From Actinotalea sp. (GTDB lineage Bacteria; Actinomycetota; Actinomycetes; Actinomycetales; Cellulomonadaceae): a stretch of DNA of 9,321 nucleotides. The notes below the pieces were generated by a model. That model was not told the origin of the DNA, did no database searches, and was given only the letters and a program-made list of their open reading frames with translations. Position 1 is the stretch's first letter, and every line of letters begins with the position of its first letter. Position numbers and translations under genes: made by a program. Shown here piece by piece: positions 1 through 5,813 of this stretch. The stretch lies in contig JACIXM010000348.1 of assembly GCA_014360395.1 (NCBI GenBank), positions 1 to 9,321 on the forward strand, given 5' to 3'.

Positions 1-12
1 CCGCCCGGGACG

Positions 13-53
13 CCGACGGCCCGCCCTGCTCCATGAGCGGGACGGGCCGTCGG
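13..53 (-). terminator. GC-rich hairpin terminator of the small secreted-protein gene
   Basis: An 11-bp perfect stem pairs positions 13-23 (CCGACGGCCCG) with 43-53 (CGGGCCGTCGG). One mismatch and two or three more pairs inside it close a small loop. It begins 9 bases past the TGA of the minus-strand gene ending at 63. There is no T-tract, as is common for high-GC actinobacterial terminators, so the call rests on stem strength and position. Confidence 0.6.
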
Positions 54-62
54 ACGGCTGGG

Positions 63-602
63 TCAGTTGACGGTGGTCACGACGGCGGTCGCCGGGAGGA
101 GGACTGCCGTGCCGTTGGCCTTCACGTACAGACCGCCTGTCGAGCTCACGAGCTCCGGCTCGCCGGCGGGCGTCGTGAGGCTCCAGGGGCCGGACGGGCA
201 GGAGTTGAGCGGGTCGCCCGCGGTGACGGGATCGCTCGTCACGACGACGCCGTCGAACCCGTTGAGGAAGAAGCCCGTGATCTGCTGCTTCCCGTCCCGA
301 GCCGCGGCGTCCAGAAGCCCCTGGACCGTCGCGGTCGTGGTGCGGGAGCGCGGCTGGGTCTTCTCGTTGTTCGCGTTGGTGCAGATCCAGGACACCTCGG
401 TCACGGTCTCAGACGCGTAGAAGAAGTCGACCTGGCCCGCGTTCGTCTGCAGCGCCTTGTTGTTCCAGCCGAGGGCGAGCTGGACCTCGCCCTTCCCGAC
501 GAACCCGTGGCCGGCGTCGTCGACGGTGTAGGCGGAGGCGGCGGCTGCGCCGGTGACGACGAGCGCGGCGGCGGAGAGGATGATGAGCGTGCGGCGGATC
601 AT
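63..602 (-). CDS. Small secreted protein of unknown function
   Basis: This gene encodes 179 residues. The N-terminus (MIRRTLIILSAAALVV, then small residues) is a Sec-type signal peptide: Arg at 3-4, a hydrophobic core at about 5-20, and an AxA cleavage site after Ala24 (A-S-A|Y). There is no lipobox Cys and no second membrane segment, so the mature chain of about 155 residues is probably released or wall-associated. It has exactly two cysteines (C74 in WICTN, C135 in NSCPSG), which could form a disulfide outside the cell. The mature part is rich in Thr, Val and Gly and has a distinctive stretch at 34-51 (FVGKGEVQLALGWNNKAL). I see no catalytic motif and do not recognise the family. The ATG at 602 follows a GGGAG at 614-618 with a rather long 11-nt spacing. 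It appears to be a single-gene transcript, flanked by its own terminator and by the terminator of the upstream operon. Confidence 0.85.
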   Translation of the reverse strand: MIRRTLIILSAAALVVTGAAAASAYTVDDAGHGFVGKGEVQLALGWNNKALQTNAGQVDFFYASETVTEVSWICTNANNEKTQPRSRTTTATVQGLLDAAARDGKQQITGFFLNGFDGVVVTSDPVTAGDPLNSCPSGPWSLTTPAGEPELVSSTGGLYVKANGTAVLLPATAVVTTVN

Positions 603-730
603 GGCGTGGGGTGCTCCCTGCGTCCGACCCCCACGGTGGGTTCGCTACTCGCTCCCCGTCGTCCAAGCGACCTCGGTACGGACGGCGGTTCCTCGCGTCG
701 CGGGGTGTCCAGGGGACCGTAACGTTCCGA

Positions 731-759
731 TTTCCCCGATTCACATGACTTCGGGGGAA
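731..759. repeat. Inverted repeat upstream of the secreted-protein gene
   Basis: Positions 734-739 (CCCCGA) pair with 751-756 (TCGGGG), extended outward by a G-T wobble and two A-T pairs, around an 11-nt centre (740-750). It lies about 130 bp upstream of the ATG at 602 in the non-coding stretch 603-822. It could be an operator or a leader-RNA hairpin. No T-tract supports a terminator, and I could not place a convincing promoter nearby. Confidence 0.3.
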
Positions 760-764
760 GAGAC

Positions 765-796
765 ACGGTTTCTCATCCGTTCGGCCCAACGGTTTC
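765..796. repeat. Pair of ACGGTTTC direct repeats around a short inverted repeat
   Basis: The octamer ACGGTTTC occurs at 765-772 and again at 789-796, 24 bp apart. Between and overlapping them is a 5-bp inverted repeat, CCGTT (777-781) and AACGG (788-792). The site lies between the terminator at 823-867 and the secreted-protein gene, where that gene's control region is expected. This suggests a possible regulator-binding site, but repeats this short can arise by chance. Confidence 0.25.
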
Positions 797-820
797 ACCC
801 GGGCCGTTTTCCCAGATCAT

Positions 821-869
821 GGCGGTTCCTCCGGCGCCGACCCGCCCGGTCGGCGCCGGAGGAACCGTC
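821..869 (-). terminator. Long perfect hairpin terminator after the UGPase gene
   Basis: Positions 823-842 pair without mismatch with 848-867, giving a 20-bp stem and a 5-nt loop (CGCCC). One G-T and one G-C pair extend it to 821-869. The stem starts about 20 bases beyond the TGA at 889-891, the right place to end the regulator-MFS-UGPase transcript. There is no T-tract on either strand. Its symmetry means it could also stop readthrough from the other direction. Confidence 0.75.
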
Positions 870-888
870 GGGGGCGTTGCGGTCGCCG

Positions 889-2277
889 TCAGGCGACGCC
901 GTCGGCGGTGACGCGGGCGCCGTCGGGCACCTGGCCGCCGGACCCCGCCAGGCGGGCCTCGCCCTCGACGACGACGTCGCGCCCGAACGTCCAGTCCCCC
1001 TCGACGCGCAGCGCGGTGGCCGAGCGCAGCGACGGGGTGTGCGGCACCCGGGTGTCGAACGCGTCGATCGTCTTGTAGTGGTCGGTGTCGAGGTCGACGA
1101 AGGGCGCGTCGGCCTGGGCGACGAGGCGGTGGGCGTCGTCGTCGGCGTAGACGTCCGAGCGCAGGACGAGCAGGTCGTTCGTGGTCTTGACCGGCAGGAA
1201 GCGCGAGCGCGGCACCTCCAGGGCGGTCGCCCCGTCGAACGCCTCGACCGCGGCGCCCATCGCCGACTCGATCTGGACGACCTTCGTGGAGTCCTTGCGG
1301 GTCGGGTCGACCGTCTTCTCGTTGCGGATGAGCGGCAGCTCCAGCACGCCGCCGGTGCGCTCCAGCTCGGCGGCCAGCGCGCGCAGGTCGAACCACAGGT
1401 TGTTGGTGTGGAAGAACGGGTGGACGTCGATGTCGGAGGCGCGGGCCTCGTCCTCCGGCGGGGTCTGGGCGGTCTCGCGCAGCACGATCCGGCCGTCGGA
1501 CGCGCGGACCACCAGGTGCCCGCCCTTGCGGTCCGCGGGCGTGCGCCGGCACACCTCGGCGGCGTAGGGCGCCCCGCTGGCGGCGAACCAGCCGGCGATG
1601 CGGGCGTCCGGGACCGCGCCGAGGTTGTCGGAGTTCGACACCGACGCGTAGCGGAACCCGGCGTCCAGCAGCGCCTGCAGCGTGCCGGACGCGTACAGCG
1701 CGGTGTAGAGGTCCCCGTGGCCCGGCGGGCACCACTCCAGGCTCGGGTCCTCGGGCCACTCGACGGGCGTGAGGTCGTCCGCGCGCAGCTTCGGCTCGCG
1801 GTTCTGCAGGAAGTCCAGCGGGACGCCGTCGACGGCGAGCTCGGGGTAGCGGGCCAGCGCGGCGAGGGTGTCGTCCTGGGTGCGGAAGCTGTTCATGAGG
1901 ACGAGCGGCAGCCTCGCCCCGGTCGCCTCCCGCGCGGCGAGGACCTGCCCGGCGATGACGTCGAGGAACGTCCGGTCCCCGCGCACGCGCAGCAGCGACT
2001 TCGCCTTGTCCATGCCCATCGAGGTGCCGAGGCCGCCGTTGAGCTTGAGTACCGCGGTGGCGCCAAGGGCCTCGCGCGCGGCGTCGTCGTCGACGTCCAC
2101 CGCCTCGAGCCGGGTGACGTCGGTGAGCGGGCGCACGGTCGACTCGGGGATCACGCCGGTCTCGCCGGACTCCAGCAGGCCGTAGAAGCGGGAGAAGACC
2201 TCGATCGCGGTCGGCGTGACGCCGGCCTCCTCCATCTTGCGGCGGGCGAGGGCGAGTCCGTCGGTGCTCATGGTCAT
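889..2277 (-). CDS. UTP--glucose-1-phosphate uridylyltransferase, UDPGP (eukaryote-like) family
   Basis: This 462-residue cytoplasmic enzyme is predicted to make UDP-glucose and pyrophosphate from UTP and glucose 1-phosphate, supplying UDP-sugars for glycans or galactose metabolism. It has the landmarks of the UDPGP family and not of the short bacterial GalU type: the nucleotide-binding loop KLNGGLGTSMGMDKAKS (78-94), LVLMNSF (125-131), WCPPGHGDLY (182-191), SNSDNLGA (214-221), HPFFHTNNLWF (286-296) and PVKTTNDLL (362-370). Eukaryote-like UGPases of this kind are known in actinobacteria such as bifidobacteria. Length is normal and the C-terminus looks complete. The ATG at 2277 overlaps the MFS stop codon as ATGA, suggesting translational coupling. 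A second ATG two codons on (2271) is an equally possible start, and neither has a clear ribosome-binding site. The distal place in a LacI-headed operon suggests control by that regulator. A related nucleotidyltransferase specificity cannot be excluded. Confidence 0.93.
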   Translation of the reverse strand: MTMSTDGLALARRKMEEAGVTPTAIEVFSRFYGLLESGETGVIPESTVRPLTDVTRLEAVDVDDDAAREALGATAVLKLNGGLGTSMGMDKAKSLLRVRGDRTFLDVIAGQVLAAREATGARLPLVLMNSFRTQDDTLAALARYPELAVDGVPLDFLQNREPKLRADDLTPVEWPEDPSLEWCPPGHGDLYTALYASGTLQALLDAGFRYASVSNSDNLGAVPDARIAGWFAASGAPYAAEVCRRTPADRKGGHLVVRASDGRIVLRETAQTPPEDEARASDIDVHPFFHTNNLWFDLRALAAELERTGGVLELPLIRNEKTVDPTRKDSTKVVQIESAMGAAVEAFDGATALEVPRSRFLPVKTTNDLLVLRSDVYADDDAHRLVAQADAPFVDLDTDHYKTIDAFDTRVPHTPSLRSATALRVEGDWTFGRDVVVEGEARLAGSGGQVPDGARVTADGVA

Positions 2278-3494
2278 CCACGGTAGGGGTGCGGGGCCGC
2301 GCCCGCACCGGCTGGGCGGTGCAGCAGCGCGGTCAGCGCCAGGACGACGGCTGCCACCGCGGGCACGACGAACGCCAGCGCGGGCGCGTCGCCGGCGGCC
2401 GCGAGCGCCTCGGCGGCCGCCCCACCCACGGCTGCGCCGATCGCCACACCGACGACGTTCGCGCTGACCATGAGGGTCATCGCCGTCGCGACGGCGCCCG
2501 CCGGAGCGAGATCGCCCGCGACGGCGAAGAGCGTGACGATCGCCGGTCCGATGAAGACGCCGGCGAGCAGGAGCGCCAGGGCGGTGCCGGGCCCGGTGGT
2601 GACGGTCAGGGCCCCGAGCATGACGACGGCGAGCCCGGCCCCGCCGACGAACCAGCGCGCCCGGGCGTCGATGCGCGCGGGCAGGGCGACGACGGCGAGC
2701 GCCGTCACCGCCGAGCCGATCCCCATCACGGCGTAGAGCAGCCCGGCGTCGCCGGGGCGGCCGAGCGCGGTGGCCACCCCGGTCACGGCGGCCTGGCTCG
2801 AGCCGAAGAACGCGCCGAGCCCCACCATGCCGAGCGTCGGCGCGACGACGCCCCGCAGGACGGCCGCGACCCCGGGCGCCGGCGGCGTGCCCTGCGCCCG
2901 CGGCGGCCGCGGCGGCGTCGCGGTGGGGTGGACGGCGAACGCCGTCCCGAAGACGGCGACGACGGCGGCGGCCACGAGCAGGGTGGCCTCCGGACGGACC
3001 GAGGCGACGACGCCGACGAGGGCCGGGCCGAGGACGAACGTCGTCTCGTCGACCATCCCCTCCCAGCTCATGGCGGCGCTCGTGGGGGCAGGGCGGCCGC
3101 GTGCCAGCGACAGCCACCGGACCCGCGCGAGCGGTCCGACCTGCGGTGCCGTGCCGCCGGCCGCGGCGCAGGCCAGGAGCAGGGCGGGCAGGGCCCACCC
3201 CTGGACCGCCGCGAGGGTCACGGTGACGAGGGCCGCGGCGCTCGCCGCGCTCGCGACGAGCAGGACGCGGCGCTGGCCGAACCGGTCGGCGAGGCGGCCC
3301 TGCACGGGCGCCAGCGCGGCCGTGCCCAGGGAGGACGCGCCCGTGGCCAGCCCGCCCCGGGCGACGGAGCCGGTCGTCGTCGTGACGAGGAGCATGACGC
3401 CGAGCGGGGTCATCGCGACGGGGAGGCGGGCCAGGGCGCCCGCGACGAGGAACCACCACCCGGCCAGCTGAGGCAGGACCGCGTAGCGCCTCAC
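2274..3494 (-). CDS. MFS transporter, substrate unknown
   Basis: This encodes a 406-residue inner-membrane protein with about twelve hydrophobic segments in two halves, separated by a Pro-rich cytoplasmic loop at about 189-208. The loop between helices 2 and 3 carries the major-facilitator signature GRLADRFGQRRVLL (67-80), with the expected D70-R71 and the R75-R76 pair. A GP-containing stretch in the fifth helix region (VLGPALVGVV, about 154-163) resembles motif C, which is commoner in exporters; this is only weak support for efflux. The start is GTG at 3494, 19 bp after the LacI-type gene's stop. The first membrane segment begins almost at once (YAVLPQLAGWWFLVAG), which fits this start. No strong ribosome-binding site is visible; GGGCGG in the gap is the best candidate. 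The gene lies between regulator and UGPase in one operon. A sugar, nucleoside or drug substrate are all possible, and the sequence does not decide. Confidence 0.88.
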   Translation of the reverse strand: MRRYAVLPQLAGWWFLVAGALARLPVAMTPLGVMLLVTTTTGSVARGGLATGASSLGTAALAPVQGRLADRFGQRRVLLVASAASAAALVTVTLAAVQGWALPALLLACAAAGGTAPQVGPLARVRWLSLARGRPAPTSAAMSWEGMVDETTFVLGPALVGVVASVRPEATLLVAAAVVAVFGTAFAVHPTATPPRPPRAQGTPPAPGVAAVLRGVVAPTLGMVGLGAFFGSSQAAVTGVATALGRPGDAGLLYAVMGIGSAVTALAVVALPARIDARARWFVGGAGLAVVMLGALTVTTGPGTALALLLAGVFIGPAIVTLFAVAGDLAPAGAVATAMTLMVSANVVGVAIGAAVGGAAAEALAAAGDAPALAFVVPAVAAVVLALTALLHRPAGAGAAPHPYRG

Positions 3495-3513
3495 TGCGCA
3501 CCGCCCGCGAGGG

Positions 3514-4533
3514 TCACCGGGTGGAGCCCCGGACCACCAGCGCCGGCGGGAAGACGCTCTTGCGCACGGCCGCGTCCGCCCGCTCCCGCCGGTGGTCCAG
3601 GAGGCGGACCGCCTCCCGGGCCATGTCCTCGATCGGCTGGCGGACGGACGTCAGCGGCGGGACCGTCAGCGCGCCGAGGGTGGAGTCGTCGTAGCTGACG
3701 ATGGCGACCTGCTCCGGCACGGTGACGCCCGCGGAGCGCAGCTCGGCCACCAGCGCCACGGCGATGACGTCGGCGCCGCACACGATGGCGTCGGGCAGCC
3801 CCTCGCCCTCGAGCAGGCTCCGCGCCGCCTCCCGTCCCCAGCGGGCGGAGAAGTCGCCGAGGAGGAGCCACCTGTCCGGGCAGTCCTCCACCCCGACGCA
3901 GTCCCGGAAGGCGCGGAGGCGCTCGGCCGCGGTGCTCGTGGTCGGCTGCGCCCCGACGAACGCGATGCGGCGGGCGCCCCGCCGGCGCAGGTGGTCCACG
4001 CAGGCGCGCACGCCCACGGTGTTGTCGCTGCCGACGAAGTCGGTGGGCACCGCGTCCACGAAGCGGTCGAACTGGACGACCGGCAGCTCCTGCGCCGCCG
4101 CCTCCAGCGCAGGAGCGGACGCCTCGGTCGCGACCGGCACGACGATGAGGCCGTCGACCATCCGGTGCACGAGGAGGTCGATGCGGCCCGCCTCCACGGT
4201 GGCGTCCTCGCGCGCGTCGCACAGCAGCAGGGAGCGGTCGGACTCCGCGAGCACCAGCTCGACCGCCTCGATGGCGGCGATGAAGTACGGGTTGCTGATC
4301 GAGGGCACGACCATGCCGATCGTGTCGGTCCGCTGGGTCCGCAGGGCGCGGGCGAGCGCGTTGGCGCGGTAGCCGAGATCGGCGCTGGCGCGCAGGACAC
4401 GGCGGACGAGCTCGGGGTCGACCGACGCCTGGCCGGCGAGCGCGCGGGAGGCGGTGGCGATCGAGACGCCGGCCTCCGCGGCGACGTCGCGCACCGTGAC
4501 CTTGCGGGAGCGCGGCGTGGCACGGTCCGGCAC
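3514..4533 (-). CDS. LacI-family transcriptional regulator
   Basis: This gene encodes 339 residues, the usual length for the family. The N-terminal helix-turn-helix is VTVRDVAAEAGVSIATASRALAG (12-34, split here for description into VTVRDVAAEAGVS and IATASRALAG). It is followed by the hinge region YRANALARALR (56-66), which inserts in the minor groove of operators with a central CG. The rest is a periplasmic-binding-protein-like sensor domain: the core opens at TIGMVVPSISNPYF (71-84), with ligand-pocket positions typical of sugar-binding members at D156-R157 and D282-D283. The start is GTG at 4533, supported by a near-perfect Shine-Dalgarno sequence 6 nt upstream. It is the first gene of a minus-strand operon with the MFS and UGPase genes, and is transcribed away from the ribokinase/ABC operon. 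Operator-like sites lie just upstream of both divergent genes, so it probably represses both and itself. The inducer is unknown; ribose, a nucleoside or a phosphorylated derivative fits the neighbours. Confidence 0.95.
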   Translation of the reverse strand: MPDRATPRSRKVTVRDVAAEAGVSIATASRALAGQASVDPELVRRVLRASADLGYRANALARALRTQRTDTIGMVVPSISNPYFIAAIEAVELVLAESDRSLLLCDAREDATVEAGRIDLLVHRMVDGLIVVPVATEASAPALEAAAQELPVVQFDRFVDAVPTDFVGSDNTVGVRACVDHLRRRGARRIAFVGAQPTTSTAAERLRAFRDCVGVEDCPDRWLLLGDFSARWGREAARSLLEGEGLPDAIVCGADVIAVALVAELRSAGVTVPEQVAIVSYDDSTLGALTVPPLTSVRQPIEDMAREAVRLLDHRRERADAAVRKSVFPPALVVRGSTR

Positions 4534-4539
4534 AGCGAA

Positions 4540-4549
4540 CCTCCTCTCC
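4540..4549 (-). promoter_or_regulatory. Ribosome-binding site fixing the GTG start of the LacI-type gene
   Basis: On the minus strand this reads GGAGAGGAGG, ending 6 nt before the GTG at 4533. It contains a full AGGAGG core (4540-4545), the strongest ribosome-binding site among the minus-strand genes here. It makes the GTG start convincing despite the absence of an ATG. Confidence 0.8.
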
Positions 4550-4565
4550 GGGTAATGCTTTTCTC
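4550..4565 (-). promoter_or_regulatory. Candidate LacI-type operator in front of the regulator gene
   Basis: On the minus strand this reads GAGAAAAGCATTACCC. It matches the site at 4671-4686 at 12 of 16 positions, including GAGAAAA and the ATT of the other half, with the central CG reversed to GC. Its own symmetry is imperfect (5 of 8 pairs). It lies directly before the ribosome-binding site, just downstream of a weak possible -10 box (TACAGT on the minus strand, 4576-4581; no -35 found). Binding here would block transcription of the regulator's own operon. The centre-to-centre distance to the other site is 121 bp. Confidence 0.45.
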
Positions 4566-4627
4566 AGCAGGCCCGACTGTAGCGGCTCGTTGCCCACGCG
4601 CGGTAGGTCACGGGAGCGTCTCGCCCC

Positions 4628-4657
4628 TTGACAAGGTAGCCAGAGCGGCGCTTTCAT
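4628..4657 (+). promoter_or_regulatory. Candidate sigma-70-type promoter for the ribokinase/ABC operon
   Basis: TTGACA (4628-4633) is a perfect -35 consensus. TTTCAT (4652-4657) matches TATAAT at 4 of 6 positions after an 18-bp spacer. Transcription would start near 4664, about 50 bases before the kinase ATG and immediately before the operator-like palindrome at 4670-4687. In this GC-rich region a full TTGACA in the right place is notable; the -10 is weak. Confidence 0.5.
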
Positions 4658-4669
4658 CGTCTCCGGAGT

Positions 4670-4687
4670 CGAGAAAACGATTCCTCG
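4670..4687 (+). promoter_or_regulatory. Candidate LacI-type operator in front of the ribokinase gene
   Basis: The sequence CGAGAAAACGATTCCTCG is an 18-bp near-palindrome centred on CG, with 7 of 9 base pairs symmetric (mismatches at 4674/4683 and 4677/4680). Even length and a central CG with A/T-rich flanks are the hallmarks of LacI/GalR-family operators. It lies just downstream of the predicted start of transcription, a typical repressing position, and the divergent gene encodes a LacI-family protein. Confidence 0.65.
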
Positions 4688-4716
4688 GAACAGGTTCTCA
4701 ACGCAAGGGTGTGGCA

Positions 4717-5706
4717 ATGACGCCAGCACGTGTGGACGTCGCCGTCGTCGGCAGCGTCAACATCGACCTCGTCGCCACGGTGGCCCGCCTCCCTCTCCCG
4801 GGGGAGACGGTTCCGGCGCTCGGGTTCGAGCAGTTCTTCGGCGGCAAGGGCAGCAACCAGGCCGTCGCCGCGGCGCGCCTCGGGCGGCGCGTGGCGTTCG
4901 TCGGGCTGACCGGCGAGGACGCCGAGGGCGGTGCGGTGCGCGCCGCGCTCGGGGCCGAGGGCGTCGACGTCTCCCACCTCGGCACCACGGCTGAGGCCGG
5001 CACCGGCCGGGCGATCGTGCTGGTCGCCGACGACGCGGAGAACTCGATCGTCGTCGTCGGCGGGGCCAACGCGGTCCTCGGCGAGGAGCACCTGACCGGT
5101 GCCGCCGAGGTCCTCGAGCAGGCCGCGGTCGTCGTCGCCCAGCTGGAGGTGCCCGTCGAGACCGTGCTGGCCGCCGCCCGCCTCGCCGGCGGCACCGTCG
5201 TGCTCAACCCCGCCCCGGCCCGGGCGCTGCCGCGCGAGCTCCTCGAGGCCGTCGACGTGCTCGTGGTCAACGAGGTGGAGTACGAGGTCGTCCTCGGCCG
5301 CCCGCTGCCGACCGACCTCGCGGACGTCCCCGCCGACGTCGCCGCGAGCGGCCTGCGCGGCACCGTCGTCGTCACGCTCGGCGGGCGCGGCGCCGTGCTC
5401 TGCGACGGCGGGGAGGTCGTCGCGGAGGCGCCGCCGGTCGTGCCGGTCGTCGACACGACCGGGGCCGGCGACACCTTCATCGGCGCCCTCGCCGACGCGC
5501 TGAGCCGCCGGGAGCCGCCCCGGGACGCGCTGCGCTGGGCGGTCCACGCCGCGTCCCTGTCGGTCGGCGCGCTCGGCGCGACGACCGGCATGCCCTCGTC
5601 CGAGCAGGTGGCCGAGTCGATCCGGACGTCGGGCCCCACGAGCGCACCCGTGCCCCCCGTACCCACCCCGGCCGTCGACGGCCCCGCACCCATCCAGGAG
5701 GTCTGA
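4717..5706 (+). CDS. rbsK: Ribokinase (PfkB-family sugar kinase)
   Basis: This 329-residue cytoplasmic kinase is predicted to phosphorylate ribose to ribose 5-phosphate with ATP. Both PfkB signatures are present: FGGKGSNQAVAAARLG (41-56) and DTTGAGDTFIGAL (246-258), with D252 of the GAGD motif as catalytic base and G249-G251 forming the anion hole. The start GSVNIDL (12-18), NPAPAR (164-169) and NEVEYEVV (185-192) are typical of ribokinases. The ATG at 4717 has AAGGG (4705-4709) 7 nt upstream. An in-frame GTG at 4711 is too close to that site to be preferred. The last 25 residues or so (from about 305) form a Pro-rich tail beyond the kinase fold. It is the first gene of the operon, divergent from the LacI-type regulator and followed by a BMP-type transporter. 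This fits salvage of ribose released from imported nucleosides. A nucleoside or other sugar kinase of the same family is the main alternative. Confidence 0.88.
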   Translation: MTPARVDVAVVGSVNIDLVATVARLPLPGETVPALGFEQFFGGKGSNQAVAAARLGRRVAFVGLTGEDAEGGAVRAALGAEGVDVSHLGTTAEAGTGRAIVLVADDAENSIVVVGGANAVLGEEHLTGAAEVLEQAAVVVAQLEVPVETVLAAARLAGGTVVLNPAPARALPRELLEAVDVLVVNEVEYEVVLGRPLPTDLADVPADVAASGLRGTVVVTLGGRGAVLCDGGEVVAEAPPVVPVVDTTGAGDTFIGALADALSRREPPRDALRWAVHAASLSVGALGATTGMPSSEQVAESIRTSGPTSAPVPPVPTPAVDGPAPIQEV

Positions 5707-5724
5707 GCCCCCGACGACGCCTCC

Positions 5725-5770
5725 GCCGCCCGACGGGCGGCACGCAGCACCCCCTGCGCCCCCCGCGCAG
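5725..5770 (+). other. Two tandem GC hairpins between kinase and lipoprotein genes
   Basis: The first hairpin pairs GCCGCCC (5725-5731) with GGGCGGC (5735-5741) around a 3-nt loop. The second pairs CTGCGC (5754-5759) with GCGCAG (5765-5770) around five C residues. Both lie in the 107-bp gap between the kinase stop and the lipoprotein start, and neither has a T-tract. They could be a partial terminator, an RNA processing or stabilising element, or a leader structure for the lipoprotein message. No separate promoter is evident in the gap. Confidence 0.45.
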
Positions 5771-5813
5771 CACCCCCCAGCGAATCAGTCCGACCCGTGC
5801 AAGGGAGCACACC

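Noticed and set aside
553..2286. Plus-strand open frame opposite the UGPase gene
   Set aside because: It is an Arg/Gly/Val-rich shadow of the well-supported UGPase with no motif, and it runs through the perfect terminator hairpin at 823-867.
2278..3501. Minus-strand frame open upstream of the UGPase start, which could make an 870-residue protein
   Set aside because: The MFS protein occupies this stretch in another frame with clear membrane helices and a family motif. The upstream part in the UGPase frame is Arg/Pro/Gly-rich with no domain, as expected of a shadow in high-GC DNA.
3592..4716. Plus-strand frame open upstream of the ribokinase start, antisense to the LacI-type gene
   Set aside because: Its translation is low-complexity and shadows the LacI-type gene. 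The kinase fold starts at ATG 4717, which has its own ribosome-binding site and promoter candidate.
4711..4716. GTG at 4711 as alternative start of the ribokinase
   Set aside because: It lies one base after the AAGGG ribosome-binding sequence, too close to be used; ATG 4717 has a 7-nt spacing.
5707..5813. Riboswitch or independent promoter before the lipoprotein gene
   Set aside because: Only two simple hairpins are visible. I saw no -35/-10 pair and no conserved aptamer core.
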